Of a stretch of DNA of 64,000 nt, positions 1 through 11,723 are shown in pieces. The notes beneath the pieces are model-generated. The model was not told the origin of the DNA. It did no database searches and was given only the letters and a program-made list of their open reading frames with translations. The translations under genes were made by a program, and so were the position numbers. How positions within the stretch are numbered: position 1 is the stretch's first letter; every line of letters begins with the position of its first letter. The DNA is from Kitagawia praeruptora (taxonomy: Eukaryota > Streptophyta > Magnoliopsida > Apiales > Apiaceae): contig CM075347.1 of the NCBI GenBank assembly GCA_037693485.1, forward strand, positions 59,616,501-59,680,500, given 5' to 3'.

Positions 1-639
1 TTAAATTAATAATAATTTAAATTATGATTTTAAATTAATATTAAATAATAATTTGAATTTTATAAAATTAATTAAGTGAGACTTGATTAGTTAAAGATAA
101 AATTCGAAGATGTATTTTCTTGACTTATTTGATTAATTAAGTATAACTTAATTAATTTATTTAAATAAATAAGATTTGTTTAAATAAAAATGGCCTAATT
201 GTTTAAGGCTCCATTTTACTTTATTTCTCTTTATAAGCCAAGAGTTGGCAAGTCATTTGACACACGCAATAGCTGAAATTTCAGTTGTAAAACACAAGGG
301 AGAAATCAAGCACAAGTCAAGAACACATCCGGATTATTTATTTTGGCTAGTACCTAATTCCGTGGCGTAATCGTTCGACGATTCAAGCAAGCATTCAAGT
401 GTGGATACCGGTGGAGGAGTTACACTTCTAGCTCTCAAGATCAACAAGCTTTAGCTCTCAAGATCAACAAGCTAGGACCTCCATTTGTCATCCATTGGAA
501 AGCTTTAACAAGGTACAATTTTGTTCTTGAGAATTTTTATACCATGATCATCATTTTATACATGGATCCGGGCTTTGGAATTCGTTTTTAATTGTTATTT
601 ACGTCATTTCCGTTGCGTTATCATGCCCGAATTCCAACA
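1..639 (+). repeat. 5' LTR of Copia-A (3' part only)
   Basis: The block is a direct repeat of 7521-8159 and ends in CCAACA, directly before the tRNA primer site. It carries a TATA-like TTATAAG near 231 and a duplicated 23-bp unit (ctctcaagatcaacaagct type) around 430-473. The first roughly 970 bases of the LTR lie left of the window. Confidence 0.92.
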
Positions 640-640
640 A

Positions 641-652
641 TGGTATCAGAGC
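641..652 (+). other. primer binding site of Copia-A (initiator Met tRNA)
   Basis: TGGTATCAGAGC follows the LTR end after one spacer base. It is complementary to the 3' end of plant initiator methionine tRNA and primes minus-strand DNA synthesis in most plant Copia elements. Confidence 0.92.
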
Positions 653-2570
653 TACATGTATAAAAGGATGATTTGGTCTTGTGTTCTTGAAAATGAATCA
701 TACATGAATTTATGAAATTTTGCCATGCTTCATTTTAACATACAAAAGGTGATCTATAAATTGTTATAATTGTTTGTATGATGTTATAAATTGTTATAAC
801 ATGTTTTGGATGATGTACTATATGCTAGATATGTTAAACACATCATTAGGATACATTTAGAACTGATCAGAACAGCTGAAAACAGTCTGCATAAGTTTCT
901 GGGAATTTCTGCAATTTCTGGGAAAAACTGGTTGTACAGGTGTTGCGCATTCGGTCAATGCGTGTTGTCAGAATTATTAGCGTGTTGCGCATTATGGTAA
1001 TGCGTATCACAAGTTTGTAACAGGTGTTGCGCAGGATTGACATGCACATCAGCGTATGTTACAGACAGATCTCAGTGGACGACCATTAACAGATGGTTTT
1101 TTGTTTTAAAATAACTTTTCTTTTTCTTTTTGCTTTTACTTTAGAAAAGAATAGTTATTGGTTTTAATCATTAGATTCCTAATGTTTATAATGATTAAAG
1201 TTTTAATAATTGAATATTTAAATTATGAATTTATATATTATTATTAATTCAAAATTTTATTAATTAATTTAATTTCAAATTTTGGAATATATTTAAATTA
1301 TGAATTTGAATATTATTATTAATTTGAATATTATTTTAATTAATGCTTTTAATAATTGAATATTTAAATTTTGAATTTAATATTATTATTAAATGCGATT
1401 TTGATTAATTTTAATTTTTAAATTCAATTTTTAATAATTAAAATTGATTTTAATTCCTTTTTAAATAATTAGGTATTTAAATTAAGGAGTTAAATATTAA
1501 TCGATGTGATCATGATTAATGTGATGTCTATAATTGTTATATGAGCATGGTGCATTGGTTATGGCCTAAAGACCCGTAGAATAAATGTTGTAATTTTATT
1601 TATGGTCTGTAATAATTAAATACGACTTGCATGTCGTTATTCTTGTAATTATTATATCTCGAATGCAACTCGAGTTCTTTTGTAATGTATTTCAAAAACG
1701 AGCTTGGAGGCAATCAATGGAGGCTTAGGAAGCAATGAAGAATTTTGTAATAATTAGTTATTACAACCATAGATTGACATTGATCTTTTCATTAGCTCGA
1801 AAAGATCGCATAGGATCAGGCCATAACCATCGCACGTTTAATTTTGCATAACTGCACTTTACATATGATGCATGGATATATTAGATATATGTATGGATGC
1901 ATGGATGTATGGATAATTTAGAATGTATGTATTAGATACGACACATATGCCATGTTTAAACAAGATAAAATCTATAACGATTTAAGATTTAAACAAACGA
2001 TCAAGATCGTTAAATTTTTCTAAAAATCCCTTAAGAAATATTAAGTTAAACAGATGCTTTCCAATAAATAACACTCATTAAATCCTAGATCATTGAGGAG
2101 TGGATTTGCCAAAGCAAGGGCTTCTCTTTTATCGTGGTGAGATGTGATTAAGTAAACAAGCTTACTTGAAATGTTATTATTGGGTCCAACTTAAATAAGT
2201 CGTCATAATAGGATTATGAACTTAGAAGCATAGAGTTTAGTGAAATCTATTAGATAGATCGGAGCAATATGTTGTTCACTAAGCTATCCAAGAGTTATAT
2301 ACGATATAATTGACATAACGGTCTACCTAAATAATCATATTTAAGAGGAAAGCCAAAGCTGACTTAAAATATGACGAAATATGAATCTTGGCTCACTAAG
2401 AAAGGTTTTATGGGAACCATTTTCTGAATTGATAGTAAGGGCTATTAATTTGATAAAAATAGTGGGAGGTATATTACGAATATGCTATAAATCAACTTGA
2501 ACATAATTAGGTTTTACGAAACATGCAAACTAACTCATTTTATGCGCTTTTACAAAATTGTAGATAATAA
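653..2570 (+). other. untranslated leader of Copia-A
   Basis: About 1.9 kb lies between primer site and gag start. No supported gene is present. The motif GTGTTGCGCA recurs three times between 940 and 1030 beside a GCGTATCACA/GCGTATGTTA pair. From 1190 to 1500 it turns into degenerate AT-rich repeats. RNA packaging or dimer signals would be expected here in the family, but none can be proven by eye. Confidence 0.7.
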
Positions 2571-4847
2571 ATGGCAAAAAACACAAATCACTTTTCGATA
2601 CGATCAGTCCTAGAAAAGGAAAAGCTGACAGGGACGAACTTCCTGGATTGGTTTAGGAACTTGAGGATTGTCCTCAGGCAAGAGCGAAAGCTCTATGTCA
2701 TTGAAGTTCCTCATCCAAATCCTCTTCCTGCTGGAGCCACACGTGCCGAGCATAATGCTTATCAGAAGCATTTGGATGACTCAACTGATGTGTCATGCCT
2801 TATGCTTGCATGCATGGCTCCTGAGATTCAAAAGCAACATGAGTTGATGAATGCTTATGAAATAATTGAGCACCTCAAAAGCATGTTTGAGGGACAAGCT
2901 CGACATGAAAGATATGATACGAGCAAGGCATTGTATGCTTGTAAACAGGGAGAGCGAGACCCGGTTGGACCACACGTTCTTAAGATGATTGGGTATATTG
3001 AACAACTAGATACCTTGGGCTTCCCGATTGGTCCGGAGGCTCAAATAGATCTGATCTTACAGTCACTTAACAAGAACTTCTCTCAATTCGTCATGAATTA
3101 CAACATGAATGAGATAGATAAGACACCCACTGAATTGTTGGGCATGTTAAGAACTGCTGAAACCAACATTCAGAAGGAATCCCCTACTCCCATGCTGATG
3201 GTGAACAAAGGGGGTGCCAAAGGGAAAAGAAAGTGGAAAGGCAATAAGAAGAGGAATGTATCCAAATCTGCTGCCAATCCTAATTCTGCTCCCAAGAAGG
3301 CTACCAAGCCTAAAGGTGGTGTCGAAAAGGGTGATTGTCACCACTATGGTAAACCGGGACACTGGAGGAGAAACTGTCATGCTTATTTGGAAGAGCTGAA
3401 GAAGAAGAAGGCTGCTGGTCAGACTTCTACTTCAGGTATTTATGTTATAGAAGTCAATTTGTCTACTTCTACATCTTGGGTATTGGATACTGGATGTGGT
3501 TCTCACATGTGTATAAATGTGCAGGAACTGCAAAGGAGTAGGACACTGGCTAAGGGAGAGGTAGACCTACGAGTTGGCAACGGAGCAAAGGTTGCTGCTT
3601 TGGCTGTAGGGACTTACCATTTATCATTGCCCACTGGGCTTATATTAAGACTTGAAAACTGTTTGTATGTGCCTTCTATTTGTAGAAACATTATTTCTGT
3701 TTCTTGTTTGGACAAGAAAGGTTTTGCATTTACTTTTAAGGACAATGGTTGCTCTTTTGGTTTGAATGACATTACCTATGGTGTTGCACAGTTATTTAAC
3801 GGTTTGTATGTTCTTAATTTAGATACTCATATCTTGAACGTAAATAACAAACGACTTAAAACAAATGACTCAAATCAAACATACCTTTGGCACTGTCGTC
3901 TAGGCCATATAAACGAAAAACGCATTTCCAAGTTACATCAAGATGGTTTCTTGGATCAGTTTGATTTTGAATCATATGATGAATGCGAGGCTTGTTTACT
4001 AGGCAAGATGACTAAAGCTCCTTTTACCGGACAGGGTAAGAGGGCCACCGTACGACTAGAACTAATACATAGCGATGTATGTGGTCCTATGAGATCGATG
4101 GCAAGGGGTGGCTATTTCTACTTCATTACGTTTACTGATGATTTCAGTAGATACGGATATGTGTATCTTTTGAAGAACAAATCCGAAGCATTTGAAAAGT
4201 TCAAAGAGTATAAGGCAGAAGTAGAAAAGCAAACTGGCGAAAGCATAAAAACTCTAAGATCTGATCGAGGAGGTGAATACTTAAGCCATGAGTTTAAGAA
4301 CTATTTGAGGGAGTGTGGTATTGTATCACAACTCACTCCTCCTGGAACACCACAATGGAATGGGGTTTCTGAAAGGAGGAATCGTACCTTGTTGGACATG
4401 GTGCGATCAATGATGAGTCAAGCAGATCTTCCAATTAGTTTCTGTGGTTATGCCCTGGAAACGGCTGCATATACACTAAACCGTGTTCCTACTAAAATGG
4501 TTCAACAAACTCCATATGAGATATGGACAGAAAAACGTCAAAGCATGTCTTTTATGAAAGTATGGGGATGTGAAGCGTTTGTGAAACGCCTAATGTCAGA
4601 CAAGCTTGGACCGAAATCTGAGAAATGTAATTTTGTGGGATACCCAAATGAAACAAAGGGTTATTATTTCTATAATCCTTCAGAGAACAAAGTAATTTTT
4701 GCTCGAACTGCTGTATTCTTAGAAAGAGAGCTAGTCTCTAGAAAAGACAGTGGGAGGAAAATAGATCTCGATGAAGACCGAGAACCACTTGATAACATTG
4801 AACCTGAGATGGAGCATGAGCAAGATATACAAGATAACACTGCTTAA
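2571..4847 (+). CDS. Copia-A gag, protease and integrase part of polyprotein (ends at premature stop)
   Basis: This 758-codon frame encodes the first half of a Copia polyprotein. Residues about 15-210 form a UBN2/copia-type gag. The zinc knuckle at 256-269 is damaged: the second zinc ligand is Tyr259 instead of Cys, while His264 and Cys269 remain. The aspartic protease motif LDTGCGSH has Asp306. The integrase has a zinc-binding HX4H (441, 446) and CX2C (472, 475), followed by the catalytic core with SDVCGP, SDRGGEY and the glutamate in NGVSERRNRT. The frame stops at TAA 4845-4847, between integrase and RT. The same frame continues open from 4848 to 6533, so one point change splits what was a single gag-pol gene. 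The start is the first ATG after the leader and fits the gag N-terminus. Confidence 0.92.
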   Translation: MAKNTNHFSIRSVLEKEKLTGTNFLDWFRNLRIVLRQERKLYVIEVPHPNPLPAGATRAEHNAYQKHLDDSTDVSCLMLACMAPEIQKQHELMNAYEIIEHLKSMFEGQARHERYDTSKALYACKQGERDPVGPHVLKMIGYIEQLDTLGFPIGPEAQIDLILQSLNKNFSQFVMNYNMNEIDKTPTELLGMLRTAETNIQKESPTPMLMVNKGGAKGKRKWKGNKKRNVSKSAANPNSAPKKATKPKGGVEKGDCHHYGKPGHWRRNCHAYLEELKKKKAAGQTSTSGIYVIEVNLSTSTSWVLDTGCGSHMCINVQELQRSRTLAKGEVDLRVGNGAKVAALAVGTYHLSLPTGLILRLENCLYVPSICRNIISVSCLDKKGFAFTFKDNGCSFGLNDITYGVAQLFNGLYVLNLDTHILNVNNKRLKTNDSNQTYLWHCRLGHINEKRISKLHQDGFLDQFDFESYDECEACLLGKMTKAPFTGQGKRATVRLELIHSDVCGPMRSMARGGYFYFITFTDDFSRYGYVYLLKNKSEAFEKFKEYKAEVEKQTGESIKTLRSDRGGEYLSHEFKNYLRECGIVSQLTPPGTPQWNGVSERRNRTLLDMVRSMMSQADLPISFCGYALETAAYTLNRVPTKMVQQTPYEIWTEKRQSMSFMKVWGCEAFVKRLMSDKLGPKSEKCNFVGYPNETKGYYFYNPSENKVIFARTAVFLERELVSRKDSGRKIDLDEDREPLDNIEPEMEHEQDIQDNTA

Positions 4848-4931
4848 GAAACACAGGTTGTTCGTAGATCTAGTAGGACTCGCTATGATTCGAGAAGAAA
4901 TTATGGATTTCTTCTAATTGAAAATGGCGAT

Positions 4932-6533
4932 GTGATGCTCATAGATCAAGATGAGCCTCTCACCTATCAAGATGCTATGAACTCACCAGACTCTAAGAGA
5001 TGGCAAGAAGCCATGAATTCTGAAATGGATTCCATGTATGAAAACCAAGTATGGACTTTGGTTGATCCACCTGAAGGGGTAAAACCTATCGAGTGTAAAT
5101 GGATTTTCAAGAAGAAAATCGACATGGAAGGTAATATACAGACCTATAAAGCTCGACTGGTTGCAAAAGGTTTCAAACAAATTCATGGTATTGACTATGA
5201 TGAAACCTTCTCACCAGTAGCAATGATAAAATCCATCAAAAGTATGCTTGCAATAGCGGCTTACTATGATTACGAGATATGGCAGATGGATGTCAAAACA
5301 GCCTTCCTTAATGGAAGCCTTGAAGAGGATGTGTACATGACACAACCTGAAGGTTTTAGAAATCCGAAGGATGCTGGAAAAGTATGTAAGCTGCGTAGAT
5401 CCATTTATGGATTGAAGCAGTCATCTCGGAGATGGAACATCCGGTTTGATGAAACAGTCAAAGGTTTTGGCTTTATTCAGAACATAGATGAACCATGTGT
5501 TTACAAAAAGTTTAGTGGGAGCCATGTGGCATTCGTAGTATTATATGTCGATGATATATTAATAATAGGGAATGAAATTCCTTCTCTACAGGCTGTAAAG
5601 ACTTGGTTAGGACAAAGTTTCTCTATGAAAGACTTGGGCGAGGCTACCTATATATTAGGGATCAGGATCTATAGAGATAGATCAAGAAGATTAATCGGCT
5701 TAAGCCAGAGTACATATATTGACAAAATTTTGCATCGTTTTGGAATGCAAGATGCAAAAAGGGGATATGTCCCTGTATCTCATGGGATAACGATCTCAAA
5801 AGAGAATGGTCCTAAATCAATAGATGATAAAGACCGCATGAGTAAGATTCCATATGCTTCAGCAATTGGATCTATCATGTATGCAATGATATGTACTCGT
5901 CCGGATGTTTCGTATGCTTTGAGCATGACGAGCAGATACCAGTCTAATCCAGGTGAAGGTCACTGGACGGCGGTCAAGAATATTCTTAAGTACTTAAAAA
6001 GGACTAAAGATTCATTCTTGGTGTATGGAGGAGAAGAGAAGCTAACGGTAAAGGGTTACACGGATGCTAGTTTTCAAACTGACAGAGATGACTCTGTTTC
6101 TCAGTCTGGCTTTGTGTTTTGCCTAAATGGAGGTACTATAAGCTGGAAAAGTTCGAAGCAAGAGACAGTAGCTGATTCTACAATGGAATTCGAGTATATT
6201 GCTGCATGTGAGGCAGCCAAGGAAGCTGTATGGTTACGGAAGTTCATTATAGAGCTTGGTGTCGTTCCATCGATCGCAGATCCCATAGATCTTTACTGCG
6301 ATAATAATGGAGCTATAGCACAAGCCAAGGAGCCGAGAGCTCATAGCAGAACAAAGCATATACTTCGGAGATATCACCTTATTCGAGAGATAAATGATAG
6401 AGGGGATATTCACATATGTAAAGTGCATACTGATGATAATATCGCAGACCCGCTGACTAAGGCTCTGTCGCAGCAGAAGCATGAATGTCACACTAGTAGC
6501 ATGGGTATTCGATACATGGGTGATTGGCTCTAG
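4932..6533 (+). CDS. Copia-A reverse transcriptase and RNase H part of polyprotein
   Basis: This frame is in phase with the upstream gag-integrase frame and separated from it only by the TAA at 4845; the codons from 4848 onward are all open. It starts in the usual linker (DEPLTYQDAMNSPDSKRWQEA). It then contains the RVT_2 reverse transcriptase with the catalytic YVDD box (ILYVDDILIIG type) and RNase H with GYTDASF, the STMEFEY glutamate and YCDNNGA. It ends 14 bases before the 3' LTR. The ATG at 4935 is not thought to be a natural start; without readthrough of the stop this half would not be made. All catalytic motifs appear intact. Confidence 0.9.
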   Translation: MMLIDQDEPLTYQDAMNSPDSKRWQEAMNSEMDSMYENQVWTLVDPPEGVKPIECKWIFKKKIDMEGNIQTYKARLVAKGFKQIHGIDYDETFSPVAMIKSIKSMLAIAAYYDYEIWQMDVKTAFLNGSLEEDVYMTQPEGFRNPKDAGKVCKLRRSIYGLKQSSRRWNIRFDETVKGFGFIQNIDEPCVYKKFSGSHVAFVVLYVDDILIIGNEIPSLQAVKTWLGQSFSMKDLGEATYILGIRIYRDRSRRLIGLSQSTYIDKILHRFGMQDAKRGYVPVSHGITISKENGPKSIDDKDRMSKIPYASAIGSIMYAMICTRPDVSYALSMTSRYQSNPGEGHWTAVKNILKYLKRTKDSFLVYGGEEKLTVKGYTDASFQTDRDDSVSQSGFVFCLNGGTISWKSSKQETVADSTMEFEYIAACEAAKEAVWLRKFIIELGVVPSIADPIDLYCDNNGAIAQAKEPRAHSRTKHILRRYHLIREINDRGDIHICKVHTDDNIADPLTKALSQQKHECHTSSMGIRYMGDWL

Positions 6534-6536
6534 TGC

Positions 6537-6547
6537 AAGTGGGAGAT
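6537..6547 (+). other. polypurine tract of Copia-A
   Basis: The purine-rich AAGTGGGAGAT lies directly before the TGTTAG start of the 3' LTR and is the expected plus-strand primer. Confidence 0.85.
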
Positions 6548-8159
6548 TGTTAGTATTGGTGCCCTAGAGGCAATGTATACATTATATTTATGTTTGAGTG
6601 ATTTTATATATTTGATATATATGTTTATTATTGGCTTTATTTACTGCGAAATAAATAAAGTGTAATAAATGTCCTTAGAATCTTGATACAAATTGTATAG
6701 TTGCAAGTATGTGACTTGAACATGAGATTATATAATGATTGTATCATATTCTTAAATGTCCCTAGCCGAGTATTATTATTAATTAGGACAATAGTAATAC
6801 ACTGAGGCTAGTATGATAATTGACTGATGACCACATCTCATTGGTCATAAGTATGAAGATACTAAAAGCAATGCATAGGTAACTGTACGAGTACAGGGTA
6901 CTGGACAGACCCACAGTGAGATACATCATGGTAAATAATAAATGTGTCATATGTATTCTCACAGTGATAATGGTGTAATGATCCTTAGACCTGAAGTCGT
7001 TATAATACTACATGAGAATTAATATATTTTGAATTCGTCAAAAGTTATCTTTAGCCGGATAATGATAAAGGTGAATATCAGATATATAATGAATCATGTG
7101 AGAAATATGAACGATCTAGATGGGATTTAAATCTCGTGATAAAGGAGTGATATTATCGACCTCTTGTTTGAGTGAGACTATGAAATGCATGGCCATGCTC
7201 AAATGTTGATTTGATTAAATAGTCTACTCATCGATCAAGAAAATGAAGATTAAATTATGAAGAGGATGACACATTACATGCCTCGAGTTTAATCAATAAT
7301 ATCATGATTTAAAAGGATTATATTACATGGAACATTAGTCATAAAAGGTTGATTGAATCGTTGATTTAATTATTGTTTTATTGGGTAGCAATAATATGTT
7401 ACCAGACGCCGCTTATTGTTTATAATTTTATTAGAGAATAAAATTATTGCCAATGAAATAATAACCTACAGGGTCACACACAAAGAATGTTTAAAAGGGA
7501 AATTAATTTATTTCATGAATTTAAATTAATAATAATTTAAATTATGATTTTAAATTAATATTAAATAATAATTCGAATTTTATAAAATTAATTAAGTGAG
7601 ACTTGATTAGTTAAAGATAAAATTTGAAGATGTATTTTCTTGACTTATTTGATTAATTAAGTATGACTTAATTAATTTATTTAAATAAATAAGATTTGTT
7701 TAAATAAAAATGGCCTAATTGTTTAAGGCTCCATTTTACTTTATTTCTCTTTATAAGCCAAGAGTTGGCAAGTCATTTGACACACACAATAGCTGAAATT
7801 TCAGTTGTAAAACACAAGGGAGAAATCAAGCACAAGTCAAGAACACATCCGGATTATTTATTTTGGCTAGTACCTAATTCTGTGGCGTAATCGTTTGACG
7901 ATTCAAGCAAGCATTCAAGTGTGGATACCGGTGGAGGAGTTACACTTCTAGCTCTCAAGATCAACAAGCTTTAGCTCTCAAGATCAACAAGCTAGGACCT
8001 CCATTTGTCATCCATTGGAAAGCTTTAACAAGGTACAATCTTGTTCTTGAGAATTTTTATACCATGATCATCATTTTATACATGGATCCGGGCTTTGGAA
8101 TTCGTTTTTAATTGTTATTTACGTCATTTCCGTTGCGTTATCATGCCCGAATTCCAACA
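6548..8159 (+). repeat. 3' LTR of Copia-A, 1612 bp
   Basis: The LTR begins TGTTAG and ends CCAACA. Its last 639 bases repeat the window start. It carries a TATA-like TTATAAG at about 7751, a duplicated 23-bp unit near 7950-7993 and a very AT-rich middle. No USE-type motif (TCCCACATCG) was seen in it, unlike the other Copia LTRs here. Confidence 0.93.
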
Positions 8160-10142
8160 ATAGTATGATCCACTAATATGGTTCATTAAGGAAAGACTGA
8201 AACTGTGACAGTTTATGCTAAGTTGACTGAGAAAGATAGAGTGGCTCAGGCTACTTTTCTAGCAACTTTAGCGAACATTTGATGTTTTATGCATTTGATT
8301 TCTACAATGCTAAGATGTTATGGGAGAAGCTGGATGAGACACATAATACTGACTCTCAAGATTTGGAAAAGTATTATGTGGTTAAGTTCCTTGACTTCAA
8401 GCTGGTGGATAATGAATCCATGATTGAACAGGTGCACGAGTTTGAGATGTTTGTCCATGCTTTGAAGGAGTCTGGTATGGACCTCCTTGAGAAGTTACGA
8501 GTTATGTCTGTGATTGAAAAGCTTCCTAAGTCTTGGGAAGATTTTGCACTTTCCCTGAAAAGACAAAATGGAGAGATCACGTGGACTAACTTAATGTTGG
8601 AGATCTTAGTACAAGGAAAGTCCAAACAGGAACATGTGATGCCTACTGAGAGTGGAAGTGCTAAGGTAAACGTAGTGACAGCTGATCAGAAAAGAAAGTT
8701 TGTTAATAAGAAGAGTAACGGTCAACCTGACATAAACAAGACTATGAAATCAAAGACAAACAAATCATGTTGGTCTTGTGGGTAGATTGGTTATTGGAAC
8801 TAGGATTGTCCGAATAAAAAAGTGAAGAAACCTGAAGTGGTGCCTCAAGCAAATGTTGTGCTTGAAGTTGGTTCCATTGTAAGGTTATGACGAACATGGT
8901 TGTTGGTGAAGCGTCTGCTTCTGAAACCAATGATAGGTTTGTAACCTATAAGCCTGAACTACTATCCACTTATCTGTCTTATGAATGGTTGATTGATATT
9001 AGAGCTAATTTGCACATTTGTGCTGATAAACTCTATTTATATCATATCAACAGGCCCATGAAAGAACAGGGACGATGAGGAATGCAAGTTCTACACAAAT
9101 GCTTGGAATAGGAAACGTAGACTTGAAGTATACTTTTGGGCGTGTTTTATCTCTAGCCAGAGTGCATCATGTTCCTGATATTCGTAGAAACATTATTAAT
9201 GGATCTTGCTTAGTTAAGGATGGTTTTGAACTTTCTTTGAAACGTAATAAAGTAGGTAGTACTTACACTGGTATTTTCTTTGGCAAAGGTTATTTGTCAG
9301 ATGGTTTATTTTTAATCAATGTTGAACCTGTTTTGGGTGGTTTGATTAATGAAATTATTGTTGTTTTTGTCAATTGTGTTGAATCATCTGATTTAAGGCA
9401 TTCTCGTCTTGGTCATTTAAATTTTGGTGATCTATAGAATATGATGAACTTAAAGTTGATTCAAAAGCATGCTATTGATAAGAAAACTAAATGTCAAGTA
9501 TGTGTATATGCGAAACAAATACGAAAACCTTTTCATAGTGTTGTAAGGTATTCAGAAGTATTAGATTTGGTGCACACTAACATATGTGAGTTTAATGGTG
9601 TGTTGACTAAAGACAATAAATAATATTTTATTACCTTTATTAATGATTGTAGTAGATATTGTCAAGCTTATATGCTTAAACAGAAGAATGAAGCACTTGA
9701 AAAGTTTGTTGAGTTTAGGAATTAAGTTTAAACTCAAACTAGTAAAGTACTTAAAAGATTGAGATCTAATAGAGGAGGTGAGTATACTAGTACTTCGTTT
9801 AATGAATTTTGCAAAAGCCATGAGGTAACTCTACCATACATACCTGAATCTAATGAGGTGGCAGAACGAAAGAACAGAACTCTTTCTAATATGATTAACA
9901 GTTTGCATATTAATTCTGGCTTGCCTAAGTACATGTGGGGTGAGACTTTGAATACGGCTTGTCATATTCTGAATAGAGACCCTTTGAAACACATTGAAAA
10001 GACTCCTTACGAATTATGGAGAAGCAAGAAAACTAGTTTGAGATATCTTCGTGTGTGGGGGTGTCTTGCAAAGGTACTTGTCCCAAAATACAAAAGAAAG
10101 AAACTAGGACTAACGATTGTTGATTTTATCTTTCTATACTAC
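8160..10142 (+). pseudogene. Copia-B gag, protease and integrase remnant (left part of split element)
   Basis: This is the left part of an older Copia. The gag C-terminal half is readable at 8279-8785. The knuckle CWSC...DC is broken by two stops and has Tyr for His. The protease motif is eroded (WLIDIRANLHIC instead of D-S/T-G-A), and the GAG-pre-integrase and HHCC domain (HSRLGH, CQVC) follows at 9075-9600. The integrase core is interrupted by several stops but still shows RSNRGGEY and NEVAERKNRT (9759-10148). The part upstream of 8160 was separated by insertion of Copia-A. At 10142 coding stops abruptly where Gyp-C begins; the reading frame resumes at 23335. Confidence 0.88.
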
Positions 10143-11143
10143 AGATAAGTGGATTTTATATCCACTTGGAGCGTTCCATATCGGCTTAAATTCATTCACT
10201 TGCCCTCAAGTTTGTTATGTTTTTTATGCGTTTTAGTGAGTTTGTGTAGGGTTATTATCTTGAGGTTGGATGATATAAATTGCATATTTTCTGGTGGATT
10301 TGAGTTCTAGAAGTGAAGAATGACAATTTGCAAAAGAAACGAAGGAAAAAGGAGTTAAAACGAAGAAAATCAGCAAAAATCAGCAACCGGCAGCCATGTG
10401 GGCGCAGCCAGCGCACAATTGGGCGCAGCCAGCGCATAGAACAGCCATGCGGGCGCAGCCAGCGCGCAATTGGGTGCAGCCAGCGCGGAAATTAGCCAGA
10501 ATTTCTGATTTTTGCTTGGGCCATAACTTGAGTTCTACAAGTCTGTTTTGGACGATCTTACAGCCCACGCGAAGCTAACGAGATTTTCTATCATTCTAAA
10601 GTGGTCCAGATGTCCAATTACAACTGGAACGGCCCAGAAATATTGAAGAAAACTCAGCTACGAATTTTCCTTCAAAACAGAATCAGTTTAGGAAACGTAT
10701 TTTGCAGAAATTCTATTATAATTCTGTTTTGGTATTTTCTTGCTGGGCAAGACTTCTAGAGACTATTTAAACACATCCTACCATTGTAATTTGTATCACC
10801 ATTACATATCAATTACTTAGGTTTATTTGTATCTTTTCATACTTTGTTTTTATCATGGTTTCATCAGATCCCATGATGACGAGCGGTTCGATTATGAACT
10901 AATCGTTGTCATGGGATTCTAATGGAGTTATCTATGTAGCTTACTAGTTTGATTGCTTTAAAGATTTATGTGTGATGAATTCTTGATATCCTCGTATGGT
11001 TGTGCTTAATTGTTAGATGCGTAGCTAACATCTAATTTGTTAATCTCTTGTGAAGTGAAAGTGGATCTTGAGATTTAGAACTTGCCATGCTAGCATAGGT
11101 TCATGATTGTTTATCAACATGATTCGTAGTATGAGATGAGAAT
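10143..11143 (+). repeat. 5' LTR of Gyp-C, first piece
   Basis: The start (A)GATAAGTGGATTTTATATCC matches the 3' LTR start at 21829, with the initial T changed to A. The interval 10396-10490 holds four copies of GGGCGCAGCCAGCGC in otherwise AT-rich sequence. A TATA-like CTATTTAAAC lies near 10762. The piece ends with agaat, the target site used by Gyp-D. Confidence 0.88.
11139..11143. other. target-site duplication of Gyp-D, left copy
   Basis: The bases agaat precede Gyp-D and recur directly after it at 18711-18715. Continuity of the Gyp-C LTR across this site is confirmed by its other LTR, which reads agaatactt without a break near 22804. Confidence 0.93.
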
Positions 11144-11388
11144 TGATAAGTGGATTTATATCCACTTGGATCATTCTATTTCGGCTTGAATTGGTGTTTG
11201 TATCTCAAGTATTGGTGTGTTTTAATCTGTTTTTGTGAGAATTGTGCAGGATGTGATTCCAGGTGTAAGTAAGAGATTTACAGTGTTATATAGTGTCTTA
11301 AAGGTCAAGAGAGCAAATAATGGGAATTGCATTTGAAGGCAAGGGAAAAATCAGCAAAAGATAAGAAAATTTCTGCTGAGCAGTACTA

Positions 11389-11516
11389 CGGGCGCGGGCG
11401 CGCGTAGAGTGTATAGAGAGTCAGCGCGGGCGCGCTCGACAGACATCCAGCAAATTACATGCGCGCGGGCGCGCTGGAATGAAGAGGAAAGGCGCGCGGC
11501 CGCGCGGGAGGCCGGC
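11389..11516. repeat. CpG-rich GCGCGGGCGCG repeat cluster in Gyp-D LTR
   Basis: Four near-palindromic cores of GCGC, GGGCGCG and GGCCGCGC type recur about every 30-35 bases, separated by AT-rich spacers. The same place in the Gyp-C LTR has a different CpG-rich repeat (GGGCGCAGCCAGCGC). It lies about 210-330 bases upstream of the TATA box. It may bind a factor or silencing machinery; function is unknown. Confidence 0.75.
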
Positions 11517-11723
11517 TGAAAATTCCTGGAATCTGATTTTAATTGGGAAAATTGCCGTTTTCTTCTCCTAATCAAGATGGCAATTGTTTTGGTCGGTTAG
11601 AAGGTTCTGGAATTCAATTTAAACATGGGAATTGCAATTCTAATCAAATCAAAGAAGGAAAATTACCGGAATTCTATCCTATTTCAATTACGGTAATTGC
11701 TTGGTCAAGGAGGCACTTGGGGC

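Larger units (their letters stand above)
1..8159 (+). mobile_element. Copia-A, young Ty1/copia LTR retrotransposon (5' LTR cut by window start)
   Basis: The element has the order partial 5' LTR (1-639), initiator-Met-type primer site (641-652), a long leader, gag-protease-integrase-RT-RNase H in one frame, a polypurine tract and a complete 3' LTR (6548-8159). The order integrase before RT defines Ty1/copia. By eye the 5' LTR part aligns to 7521-8159 without gaps and with seven substitutions in 639 bases, about 1.1%, so insertion is recent. The 3' flank begins with atagt at 8160, but the matching left duplication lies outside the window, so it cannot be tested. The element sits inside the gag region of the older Copia-B. 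One in-frame stop at 4845 suggests this copy is not autonomous. Confidence 0.93.

Noticed and set aside
806..1049. Two short overlapping frames in the Copia-A leader
   Set aside because: They are on opposite strands over a GTGTTGCGCA repeat and lack any recognisable domain.
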